Part shown: positions 37,113 through 49,269 of the stretch, one piece after another | How the letters are laid out: every line of letters begins with the position of its first letter | Position numbering within the stretch: the stretch's first letter is position 1 | Assembly (NCBI RefSeq): GCF_020740795.1 | Contig: NC_067289.1 | Location: forward strand, 23,114,608-23,178,607 | Source of the DNA: Apus apus | Taxonomy: Eukaryota > Chordata > Aves > Apodiformes > Apodidae | Direction of reading: 5' to 3' | Length of the DNA: 64,000 nt | Position numbers and translations under genes: made by a program | Notes under the pieces: generated by a model | Seen by the model: the letters and a program-made list of their open reading frames with translations, nothing else | Told to the model about the DNA's origin: nothing | Databases searched by the model: none

Positions 37113-37824
37113 CTAAAAAGGAAAAAAAAAAATATAGGAAGGAGAAAATAAATTTTCTTACATTTCCTGGCCCTTCAATGTGAATAAATTGTTAAAACTT
37201 CCAAACTATTACTGTCATTTTAACACTAGAAGAGTTGCCACCTTTCTAAAAACAGTGGTGAAAGCAATAAGGCTTTGTACTTCTATATTGTTTGACATTT
37301 AATGTGCAACACATATTGACTCCAAGATTCCCTTGACACAGCACAAAAATTCATTTTGTGAATTGTATTGACAGCCTAAGCAGGTTCTTTCTTTTTCACT
37401 TGAATAGGCTGCTCTAACTTATTAACTCAGTCTGGAGGGTTTTGAATATTTACCTCTAAGATCTAGATGTATTTACAGCACAACATACATTTGGATGTGC
37501 AAGACACATAGGAGGAAGGTTATGATGCAACCACTTTATTGTAAAACTTCCTAAAACACCCAAATGTTAAGTAGCTACCCTCGTACCATAGCCCTTAGAT
37601 TATAAAATGGATAGATCAGCTTCAAGCAGACTCAAAGGTGACATATTCCTGTGAGGGTGGCTTTCATTTACCATGGCTTTGAATTCCCAGTATGCAAGTC
37701 TGCCTCTTGAAGTTGAGGTAAATAAAGGAAATTTTAGAAATTCATTTCAGTTAATTCTATTTGATGAAGTAGGAACATTGGTTTAACAAAAAACCCCACA
37801 GCATTTTGGTATCAGGAAACTCAC

Positions 37825-37865
37825 CAGATGACTCCACAGACATGCACACATCCATGCCTCTAGTT
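37825..37865 (-). other. Candidate small exon (minus strand)
   Basis: On the minus strand a textbook acceptor (GCCTTTTCCTTCTCTGTTACAG) is followed 41 bases later by a consensus donor (ATCTG|GTGAGT). Two of three frames are open. The frame that starts after two bases ends on a codon boundary and so matches the phase of 37006-37112. The other open frame would lead into a stop (ATC TAA) early in that exon, so this could alternatively mark the end of a coding region. The splice signals are among the best in the window. The product is unknown. Confidence 0.27.
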
Positions 37866-38106
37866 CTGTAACAGAGAAGGAAAAGGCAAATCTCCAGGAA
37901 CATCATTTAATTAATCATAACTTGATGAAAGCCACTTCTGGGTACTATCTTAAACAGCTAATCTGGAATATCTCAGATCTCCCAGTATGATAAGTTTTCC
38001 AAAGAATACAGCAATGAATTAGATTCCATATCGAATGAGCAAGACTTCAGATGACTAGATATCTCAGCTCATTTGGATGTCACACCCCAAACAGACAAAG
38101 GCAAGG

Positions 38107-38149
38107 CTTTTTTCTTTTCTTTTTTTTTTTCTTTTTTTTTTTTTTTTTT
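38107..38149. repeat. Poly(T) / pyrimidine tract
   Basis: Long T runs interrupted by single C bases. Read on the minus strand it is an A-rich tract. There is no adjacent retrotransposon body to suggest that it is a poly(A) tail. Confidence 0.85.
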
Positions 38150-41100
38150 GCCTGTGGAGTGATCCATATTTGCCTCAATAAACAAAGATGAAAACTGGCC
38201 CCATTTTTCAGAGGCTAATTCAAGAAACTTCAAAGGTCCTCCGTTCTTTCCACTGATCCATGAACATTTTCATGAGCCAACTGTGATTCTCTTTGAGCTG
38301 TAGCTGATTCAATGAAGTAGGCTAAATCTTTTCAGATTCTTTCTAAGTAGAAGGAAGTGTGGTACCAGCCACTCTTGCTTCAAATCACTTTGGTGAATGT
38401 TGCAGCTGCAGCACCCGAGGGAGCTAATTAAACCCTACCCATAGTTTTCCAGTATAAAGACTTAGGTCAAGTGTTTGACTTCTCTCATGCTGCTTACTGT
38501 GAAAATTCATGCTTTAGCACTTAAACCTGCTCTGCAATAGAAATTAAGCTTTTTGGTGCATCCCTTGGCATCCCAGGCCTGTGACCCAGGAATTCCTCCG
38601 ATCAAGTCTTGGAGTTTCTCCTGGAGCTTCCCAGTCAGGATGGCCCTGGAGAGGTTTCCTGGAAAGGGGTGCTCTCTCCTACCACCTCTGCTTCATCTCT
38701 CCAGCTTATTCTCTGTCTCATGCTTTCTGCAATATGAACTTTGAAGTGTCTGAAGTAGAAATATCTTACCCCAATAGTACAAAGATACAATTAAGAGTAA
38801 AATCCTTTAGTAACTACAGGTTGGCTTTACTACTGACTGCTCCATTTAGGCTCATCTGTCAGGAGGAGCTTAGTTCTTCCAGAGTTTGGGAGTGGGAAGT
38901 TGCTCAGCTGAAAGTGTGTGTGCTCCCTCCTCTACCCTAAAGGCAGGGATGATGTGTAGTTAGTTTCCTGGCTAGGGTGAGCAATTGCTGCCAGCAATTG
39001 TAAACTATTCTCTCTTCCCTAACCCCGAAGGTCTGGGATTGCTACCACCACACTCCTGAGCACAGTCACTGTTTAAAATGAAGTTCACACAGTCCTAATT
39101 TTATGGAAGAGGACACTAACAAAAAAGTTAAGCCTCTACAGTGTCTGCTGTGAAATAGTCAGATTCCTGCAGTGTCCTTTCACTGAATAAAGCAAAGTAA
39201 AAAAAAATAAAATCACATGCCATCAGCTATAGTTAGGAGATATCTTCTGGGAAATATATACTGTAAAATACGTCCACAGCTCATGAAAATTAAAGGATAG
39301 TCTACTTTTTATTGATAACCACCTCTAATGTAAATACCATCATACAGATAGCCCTTATACAGCACCCAGTGTACTTCCACTTGCATGGGAGTTTAATGTT
39401 TGCTGTACAAGTTTCCAGGAATCAAAACAAGTCACTGTCTGAGCATTTGTGAAGAAGTAAAAGTCTCTTGTGCTAAGGTCAAACAAGAAGTAACTGGTCT
39501 TAGATCATGAGAAGCACTGTATGAATATTTACATACCAAAAAGTGAAGCACTGACACCCTGCCAACCTACCCAGGAAAGTAAGAGTAAGACCAGTGCAAT
39601 AGATACTCTAGCCCAGACTGGAGGGTCAGTGAGTGCTGATAGTTTATAAACACATTATGTGTCTCTGATAGTTCAATTCAGAACAGCCACCAGTTCAAGC
39701 CAAATGCTCTGTACCCAAATCATCAGATCATGTTGTTGCAGGACAAGATAGGTAAGATTAAGTTCAGAGTTTGCTGCTTTGCCTTGGAAATGCTGGTAGG
39801 AAAACACAAGGAGAGCATTTCAGTGATTCCAGGAAAATTTAATCTTTTGCTTTTATTTTAAGTTTCCCAATTCCATGTTGCTAAGAAACCTTTGGAGTAC
39901 AACCAAAGAGGAATGAAGTTTATTACAGTTATAAAATATTCCAGGAACACAATAGTTTAAATGCTATCCTTAGCTCCAAGAGCTGAAAATATGGCAACAT
40001 TCTCAATTAATTTCAACTTTTAGTGACTTTCATCTAGAATTTAATTTCTGCTTCTTGGCAAACCACAGCCCTTGCCTGAAAAAGCTCAGTGACAGCTATA
40101 TAGTATTGTAAGATCAAAGACGTTGATTTCAGAGTTAAAAAAAACTATCAATGTTGAGGGCTTTTATAAGTTTTGCTCTAAAGCAATGTATCATGTTATT
40201 TATTGGTAATGTTAACTGTAAATATAAATAATATATGTTAATTTTCATGTTGTATATCAAACTGAATGAGAAATAATGCACTAGTTGAGGCAAAACAGTT
40301 ACATGTATCATGTTAATTCACTTAAATATATATAAAAAGCAACTAGTTCTTACATTTCTAGGACTGAATTTAGGTTAAAGGCAATATGAAGGCAGAGATT
40401 GATCAGTAATATTAGAAGCATCTTTTTCAAAATACGTATCTACACGCACTTTTAATTTTGGTGTGGAACAATACATAATATATGGACTCATTTCACTCCA
40501 TTTATCTCACTAATGCTTTGTCTTACTGCCTTTAAAATTATCCTGGCGTCCCTTGTTCAATGGGAGGGAATTTCACAGTGAATCTCCAATGTCATGCTTC
40601 CATGGCAATAAAGTCAATGTAAACAATCAAATCTGTAAGAAGACATTCAGAGAGAGATACTCTTCACTGAGTTCCTAGGAAGCACACATTCATATGTGGT
40701 CAGAACATTAAAGGAGACTGTAGAAAGTTATGAAAGATATTTTTCTAAGAATAATGCCCCAGTGGCTGTTTTCCTTTGGCATAAACAGGGCTGCAGATAA
40801 GACATTAAACAAGGCTGTCCATTTCCTTCAGGATCTGTGAGTACCAACAATACTTTCAGAGGTAACTAAAAGGAAGTTGTTCTTGTTTCCAGAGCTTGTT
40901 TTTTTCTTTCCCTACGTCTGTCTTCACGGAGGATTAAAGACTCTGTTTGAGATGATGATTCATTACAATTAGCAATCTCTAATATACAAAGGATGGAGTT
41001 TATCTTCAGATTTTAAACAGCTGAATTTGGGTGCCCAAGTATAGGCATGTGAGTGAGATGCCTCAATTCCCCCAAGGGTCCCTGTGTATTTTGTAAGTAG

Positions 41101-41194
41101 AGGCAGTGAAGAATGGAGGAACACAGAGCTCACCCTGAAGCTGAGGGATCCATCTGGGCTCTTCAGTTGTCCCAGGCCTCATTAGATTGTCCTG

Positions 41195-41242
41195 ACTCTG
41201 AGTTTAATTTAACTTCCCACTCTGAGTTTAATTTAGCTGTGT
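41195..41242. repeat. 24-bp tandem duplication
   Basis: ACTCTGAGTTTAATTTAACT plus TCCC is followed directly by a second copy, ACTCTGAGTTTAATTTAGCT plus GTGT. Local duplication. Confidence 0.8.
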
Positions 41243-43890
41243 CACCTGTTCCCTTGGGTTATCCTGCCTAGAGACCATCTGCAGCTTAAATAGGACACTG
41301 ATGTGCCTTGTGTCCTGTGCCACAGCTGTCAGACCCCAGCACAGGCAATGGATGTGCTGGGGATTTTAACTGGCGCTACAGAAACTATGAGCAACTCAAC
41401 TGGCTCTTCAAATATTGTAGATTATGGTGAAAACTTAAATACCTAATTCTTATAAAGACATCTACATCTAGCTCTCCCATCCTGTCAGGTGAATTCCTCC
41501 CCATTTTCAAAGATGAAATATGCCATCATGTTTAAATGACTTTACAGCAACAAAAATAATCACACAAAGAATACCAAACCTACTTCAGATAAAAATAACA
41601 AAAACTAGAAGAGCAGAGTTCCAACTAGTCCTCCTCCTTAATTTTCAACCTTATCTAGATAAAAAGCCCAGTGCAACCTTTTGTCACATCCATTTTTTAT
41701 ACTTGTTTCTATTAGTTTTATTGTGTAAATAAAGCAAAAAAAGATTCTCTCCAGTTCATAAAAGTCACATCATTTATTTTCATCCTTTGTCGCTAATCAC
41801 TTAAAAAGAAAAACACAAACAAATATAGAAAGTCAGTCTCTGTCTCTTTTAGGCATCTTTTTTTCTTTGATTAGCCACCATGTTTGAGTTTCTCCTCTCA
41901 AGAAATCATATCATCATGCGATGATTTTCTTCTCTCAGCTCCTCTTCTCTCTTAGCTCTATTACTTCAAACAGCTTGAGCTTGACAGATCAGATTTAGTG
42001 AATGTTAATAAGCTAAAGTCAATAAAACATCTGTCCAAATAATTTCTAACAAATGTAGCACTGGTTTATAGATTTAGATGTCATTGCAAGCCATCTGAAA
42101 AGTTAACTTGCAGGCAACTCACAACATTTTAAAATTTTCCAATAGTGCGTGTGACAGTGTTGAATGCTGCAATTTATACAAGATAATCAGATGTGGTGGT
42201 TTCATGGTGCTGTGCATATTCTTTCTCATTTCCTTTATAAATATCATTTGTTTTTCCTTCTCTCTAAACTGAGCAAACCCCTCTATGAAAACCTGTAAAA
42301 GAGAAGACTTTCCATCTTTTCCCGTCTTCAGCTTCCCCCTGGGAAGTGCATTATACTTTTTGTGAGCTGTGTACTCTTATCAGTATGTATATAGCTGTCT
42401 GTATTGGGTCACACTGAAGGTCTGAGAAGCCCAATATTTTGTCTCTACTGCTGGCCAATGTTTGAAATAAAGAAACCCAACAGAGTAAGCAACCTTTATA
42501 TCCTCTTAGTTTACAGCCATCTCCTGCTCAGAGTTGTACAGAAACAGCCTTCTAGCCCTTTCACTAGTACCAGCTTATTCTAGGGTGGAATTTCAGACAC
42601 TTGGGAAAGTGAACTATCAAGATTTCCAAACTCCAAGTGAAAACACAGTGTTTCTGCTCTATTTTTCCTTGTAGATTTACCAGTCTGTGTCTTGTAGGAC
42701 CCAGGAGAAGCCTAAGGTACCTTCCTCAGTCTACTGTGTAAGTAAGGTAGTTAAGATGTGTGAAATTCCTTTTGTACACCACGTTTGCAGTCATTTAGTA
42801 CTAGCATTGTGGTGAAAAGAGATGTCTTTCCTAAGAGTTCAGCCACATTATTTCACATAGACACACCTTCAAATCATGTGCATCTGATAGCTCATGACAT
42901 CATTTGGAAAGCAGGTGTACACAGACAGAGAGAGCCGCACATCTCATATATCAGTACTGTTTAATTTTACAGCCAGCCAACAGCATATTCCCCAGAATCT
43001 CAGAAGGACTTTTCCCAGACTAGTCATGAGTATCCTTTTTTTGTAGCTGACAACTCAGATTCAGTTGGGAATTTGAAATGGAATCCTCTGAAGTTTCTAG
43101 CACTTGAACAACTGGCAACAGACTTCAACAGAGTTGATAATGACATTGAATGTGGTAGATAAAGCAGCTCCTGATATAACTTCAGTGAAGTTTTCTTGAC
43201 CATGCCACAGGGGAGTTTAACTGCACGTGAATCAAATGGAAAGAGCAAACAATACACACACTGCATTCTTCACATTGAAAGTTGATTTATTGCTATTTGA
43301 CAGAAGAATGACACTTTCTTTCATTAGGCTGAGAGTTAATGGTGGAGATTCTAGACTCCTTATCAACTTGTCATTTCCTAGTGATATTTCTACTAAGGCA
43401 AGCAAACAAGGCACCATCAGCTTTCCTTCATCTTAGCAGGAAAGTGCAACCTGCCATCCTGTTAAAAATCAAGAACAGAAAATAAGGCAAAGCTTTGCAG
43501 GGCCTTGGACCAATTTTGAGGGTAAGAAAACTCCAATTAGAGATTCATGGTCCTCTTTAATTTGGCTGTCATCTTTATGTGAACTGTTCAGTTCCCACAG
43601 GAGGAGAACAGGGAGTTGCAGAGTGTAAGAATATGTATTACACTGGACAGATCCAGATAATTGCTCTGTCCTAATAACCCCTGTGATTTGTTTCTTGTGA
43701 TTTTCCAGTTCTTTTAGTTTACTTCAGAAAAGCACTTCTTATGTCAAAGTTTAAACTTTTTTCAGCTGAAATTAATGTTACTTCAACCAAAAGAAACATG
43801 TAGTAGGATGATTTCTTATACTTATTTAAACTTTGGTAGGTAACCTGCCTCTGAAGAGCTCTTTCTTGAAGCTTTTTTCTTTTTCCTCAG

Positions 43891-43996
43891 AGAAGTACTT
43901 CTGAAGGACATTCAGATAGTCTAAAAAGACCCAAAATATCTCTAAGCTCAGTTCATTCCACCTCTGTATGGGCTATGGAAAAACATAGATATGTCT
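43891..43996 (+). other. Candidate coding segment after strong acceptor
   Basis: A strong acceptor (GCTTTTTTCTTTTTCCTCAG) is followed by a frame open for 35 codons to a TAA. It begins RSTSEGHSDSLKRPKISLSS and ends just after MEKHRYV. No convincing internal donor is visible: GTATGG and GTCTAA are weak. If genuine, it could be a terminal exon. The segment begins with the 12-bp palindrome AGAAGTACTTCT. The Ser/Lys-rich composition looks like disordered protein, but no family is recognised. Chance remains likely. Confidence 0.17.
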
Positions 43997-46970
43997 AAAA
44001 AACTTACTGTACATAGAAGAAATAAAGGAAAACCTTGTTTGATTTTCATGTTGCTTTGCAAGAACCTCATTCATCAGTTTTGAAATAACTTCTCTAAGGC
44101 ATTTCAGCTAAGCATCTCATTTCCCCTTTCCTGAACTTTGTAACATCCTCCTTTTTGAACATATTGAAAATAGATGGCAAACACAGCATTTGATAAGACC
44201 TGTCTCATTGCAAACCAAGAGCTGAAAAATCAATTTTTTGAACTATCAGACATTTTATCTTGATTATTTCTTTTCTGTCTCAAGCCACACTTTTCTGCAC
44301 TTTACTTAATAGCCAAATTTCCAAACCAAAATCATTGATCTTTCAAATACTGGTATAAAAGTATGTTGACCTTTGTGAAAATACAAAATGCCAACTTGTA
44401 ACAATTTCTGCAAAGCCACTGAATAGATGTAGCAAAGAAGAAACGTTGGAGTGTTGGGTTTTTTGGGCTAGGAACACCTTTTATGACTAAATATTTTACT
44501 GTCTGCTCTGATGACCAGTGGTTAGAGACTGTGAGGGATGTTTCATTTGATATTGCCTCATATTGGAAAGGACTTTCTTCATGGAATGTAAGATTATAAC
44601 TGTGCTACAGGAAAATAATCCACCACAGCAGCATTAAGGTAAATACTAGGAAATGTCAGAAAAGTTGGGAGCTGTTTGGTAGTAGCAGGGAAGAAGCACA
44701 TCTCTAAAATCAGGCAAAGTTCAAAGAACTGGGTAAACAGAAGAAGAAGCTGTATTGATCTAGCAAAAATATAATGGGTTGCAAGTAATAAAAATAGCAT
44801 GCTACAAAGCAGTGGGATAAAATGGGTGTGATTATTGAAGAGAGATTAAGAAGAACTCAGAAATTCTCCAAACCAGAACACCTACAGATTTCCAGATGGG
44901 GTTGCAGTAGATTTGGCACTAGAGCAGATTGTTCTTATTGTAATTTTGGAAAACAGTTTAGGAAATCTACTGTAGTTGCAGCAAACTCCAGAGCTAAGAG
45001 ACTGGCTCCTTTACCAGCTGTGTTCTGGCAACTTATTGTCATGACTAACACTAGAAAAGATCTTACTTGAACCCACAAGTTCCATATCGTGCCACAACAC
45101 TGAGAAAATCAGTCTAAATCCTAATGAGTTACATCTCATACTTTCCACTGTAGTGGAAGGAAAAATTCTTTGTGATTGAGTGCCTAGAAAATTTACAACC
45201 TAAGTAAGACCTTGAAGCTTCAGAGGAAAATGTCTTACAGCAACTGATACCTCTAACTTGTTCAAGATGTTGTCACACTTGAATTACTTTACTTTAGACA
45301 CTGCCTATTATAGTTGCACAAGGTCAGATATGTGGGTGGCAGAACACATAGTACTTATTAACTCAGTTGCTGAAATATTGTTGCAGATACTAACTAACAT
45401 CAGAAACTTGACTGGTAGCATCTTCTGCATGATTTATCCTCTTAAGGGAAGTAATTGAAAAGCAGCAAAGAGCACAGAAGGGGACTGGCTGTTATTCAAA
45501 CTCTTTTGTCCCTTTGTTTTCTTGCAGGCTGGGTGATGCAGCTGGTTTGTGTTAGGCCAGCTCTTCATGTCATTCTGGAGGAGCACACGCTTTAAGGCTG
45601 ATGAAAGCAGGTGCCTCTTCTTTGACAGTGTTCAGTTTGACAGTAATGTCATGGAAGTGAAAGAAAATGCATCCTCATACAGTCTGATTTCAGGTGTGTC
45701 ACCTGAATTCCCCAGAATTCTCTTGATACATTACGTTTCCTATGGAGATGTACCATTATGTCCAGTATAAAAAACCTGCCCCTCAGTATTTTCATTTTAT
45801 TTAAGGAGGAGAGAAACTTCATAGCATTTGTTGAAGAAATTACTAGGTAGTTAATAATCTTGAACGTCTTTGTTTTCAGTTCAAGCATAACAAGACAAAA
45901 ATCACTACCATTTGTACCTATCCCTTTTTTCCCAACATACATCCCTTTTTCCTCTTCCTGATTAGTATCCTGTATGTAAAGACAGGCTTAATTTTAAACC
46001 TTAGAAAATGATAGTGTTTATTTTCTTCCAAAGGATTATTAAGCTATTTTTATTAGCTGTCTCATTAGAAAGAGATCCTAGCTTTTGGTGTACTTCTGAT
46101 AAAGCAGTAATACTGTTAGTTTGCTTTCCCTGTCTAGAACAATGAAACACATGTGCAAGGACATAATATGTAACTGTTGAAAACTTATAATTTGCAGTAT
46201 AATTACTATTAGCTCAAGTGAAAATTTGAAAGAACAAGTAGTTTGAAGTGTGTGTCATTTTAAATAAGACACAGTATCCTGCTAGAATACCAAAATAATT
46301 CTACTGTCTGCAATGGGTTGTAGACTTAAATTCTGTGGAGTTAGGAAATTAATTATTATAGCAATTGGCTTGCATCAATATTGGCCATAAAGACTTACAA
46401 ATTAGAATATGGCAGACTTTTAAACTTTAACATCTTACAATACTTTCATCACATTCAATTAAATATCATGTTCTTCTGTGATGTTTCATCAGTATGCATA
46501 ACTTCATTATCTCCATCTTTTAGACACATCTAGTAATGTGCAATATTTTAAATCATGCTGCTGAGTGGAGTTTTCCTCATATAATGTATGAGTTTTCCCT
46601 CAATTCTGAGAACTTGAATTTCTCTGAACTTGGGTGATGACTTCTCTGTTCTAGCTGCATATATGGATTTCCAAGTCAATATGGACATGCTTATTTACCT
46701 GAAAAATCTGGCAGGTCTTCAGCGGGTCTTTCCAAACACGTGACTGTTGGTTTAAGTCATTATGGTGTGGCCTGTCTGCTGTGTATGTCTTTGGCTGATA
46801 ACTTCACAGGTGTGAGTGGTAACATAAATAGATACTGTTTAAACTTGGAGGTTTCTGTAGAATGCACTGTTTAATTAAGTGATATTTTAAATGAAAGGAT
46901 ATTTTTATTTCTTCCAGATATCCCTAAGCAAAGTGGAAATTAAATAAATAAAAATTAAAAAAACCCCAAG

Positions 46971-47000
46971 CAAACAAACAACAACAACAACAACAAAAAA
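46971..47000. repeat. (CAA)n simple repeat
   Basis: CAAACAAACAACAACAACAA and further CAA units ending in an A run, preceded by an A/T-rich tract from about 46940. Confidence 0.9.
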
Positions 47001-49220
47001 CTCAGAGCAACTGAAAATTATTGCTACCTGCTGAAGAACTGAGGAGAACATAGACCTGGTACTCAGCATCATTAGCTGTAGAGAATTCTCACAAAAGTCA
47101 GCAGGAGTTTTGAATAAACACTGACAGCAGGGTAATGTCCTTAGAGGTTATTTCTGTTTCAGAGGAATCTTCCTGTTCTGCATTACCACCTGTGCTGTCC
47201 CTTGTTTGACAAATGAAAAAGAAGAATCACAGGTATTTTAATAAAAATTACAGAGTGCTGCCAATGTTTTAAAAGACAAAGCAGTGCCACAGATTTTTAA
47301 AGTCACAGTAACAACAACTGGGAAATATTTCAGTCTCTGGGCCTATTTAACAACATGACCCATTCTTCTAAAACCAAATTAATAAATGAAAAATGGAGTA
47401 AAATACTTTTTAAAGCCAGTAGCAAAACTAGGACACATTTATTGGAGAAAGGATCAAAGAGCAAATAGAATAGAATAATATATTTGGATGTTCACCCGTC
47501 ACTTGTTATACTACCGAGAAGTACTCAAGCTGAGCAAGAATTGACAGAAAGTATCACAAACAAAACTCTGTTTAGTAGATATTTTGTTACTGGTTTACTG
47601 AAATACACCACTAATCCTGACCTCTGGGGACAATTGTTGACAGCTTTGTCATATTCCCATGAAGCACTGAGTGATGCGACTAAAAGGATTCAGGCATATT
47701 TTCACTATGCTTATGTGAGGCATATATTAGTAGTTTAGTGTGATAGCTTATAAAAAACCCACTTAAATATATAGAGAGACTTTTAGACTCATTCCCTTGC
47801 CGTACTATTAGAATCTCTTTAATGTGTGCAACTGGGTCTTTTGTTTTGGGAGATAAAAACAGTTTTCAATCATAGAAATCCTTTCTAAATACACCATTGA
47901 CATCTGCTATCAACTCTCATCTGCTTCATAATTAATACTCCAGATTTTAACATAGTATTATCTGAAGACAATCAGTTTATTTTTTTGATGTTCCTAGTTG
48001 AAGCTCATGACTTCTCGACTAGTTTCTTATCTTTGGAAACCAACTTGTCAGCTTCCAGTGTTTGATGTGAATAGCATGGCTGATGTGTGATGGGTGTGTA
48101 CTGACTTCTTAGCTACTCAAGTTTCACCCTTTCTTCTCACACTTCTTTTCCTTCTCTTACTACATATCCCTGCCCTCTCAGTCTGATTTACCATTAGCTC
48201 AGAACACCTGGAGGTGTTAGGTAGTGGGGTCTTCCTCTTCCTACCTGCACAGGTCAAAATATACAAATAATTTCCAAACTCCCTTTTATAATTATCTCTA
48301 ACACCTGCTGTCCATCTCCCCTGAATTATTGTTGCTATCCCTGTTTGCCCCAGAATTTCAACCTCTGCTTGGCTCACCAGACACTTCCATGTGCTCTGAT
48401 ATGGACCTGGATATTTCTCCCTATGAATGTGATCCTTAAGTGAGTAAATATACATCACAAAGGAGTTTAATTTTTAAGATGTCTGTTTCATAGTGCATAG
48501 CACTTTCTGTGTTCCTGATATATAGTTGAAAAGGAGAATTTATAGTGGGAAATGTAATTAGAAGAGGCCTTCAAATCTATCTTGTCTATTGTCTTACTTT
48601 CAAAATGTCATTCCTTATATGTTGTTCTCCTTATGTCTTGACTTTTCTTATTACAGGCATATGTTTCAAGCCATATGTCTTTGCCCTTCCTGTAAATCTT
48701 ATCTAGTAGTTTCCTGAATTGTTGACATTTTTTTTGAACAAATTATTTTGATTTTGTGGTATGATTTCCTGTCTTACCTAAACGTTGTCTATAAATTGTC
48801 AAAGTTACTAACTTATGGTGACTTCCACATAAGTTGCAAGCTTCCACTTCTCCAGAACAAGACAGAAAGATGCAAATCCCTGTGTCCTCAGTTGGACCCT
48901 ATAATCAATATCAGTGACTGCAAACAACCAAACTTTGGTGCAATTCCACTAGTGAAAAACAAAGGACTATCTGATCTGGAATCACACAAACCAGAGGCTG
49001 GATTCGTATTTCTTTGAGTGCCTTGGCTCTATTTAAAATGCTTTGTGTGTTTTTTCTTATATACCACCCCACATCTAGACTGTTTGGTTCTTGTGATGTT
49101 TGTATTTATTTTGTGTTAATATAGAAGAATTTTAAATTGAAAAAGATTTGAGGATTTATTTATTTTTTTTACTGTAACATTGTTTATTTTCTGGCTATTC
49201 TGTGTCTTTTTTTTTCATAG

Positions 49221-49269
49221 GAAAGTTAGTAATAAAACCAGCTGTACAGCAGTCAACCAACTATCCACA
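49221..49269 (+). other. Candidate small exon, product unknown
   Basis: A T-rich acceptor (TTTTTTTTTCATAG) and a donor (CCACA|GTGAGT) flank 49 bases that are open in two frames, reading KVSNKTSCTAVNQLST or KLVIKPAVQQSTNYP. Neither ends in the phase needed by the next candidate exon at 53426. The splice sites are good, but coding status is undetermined. Confidence 0.22.
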
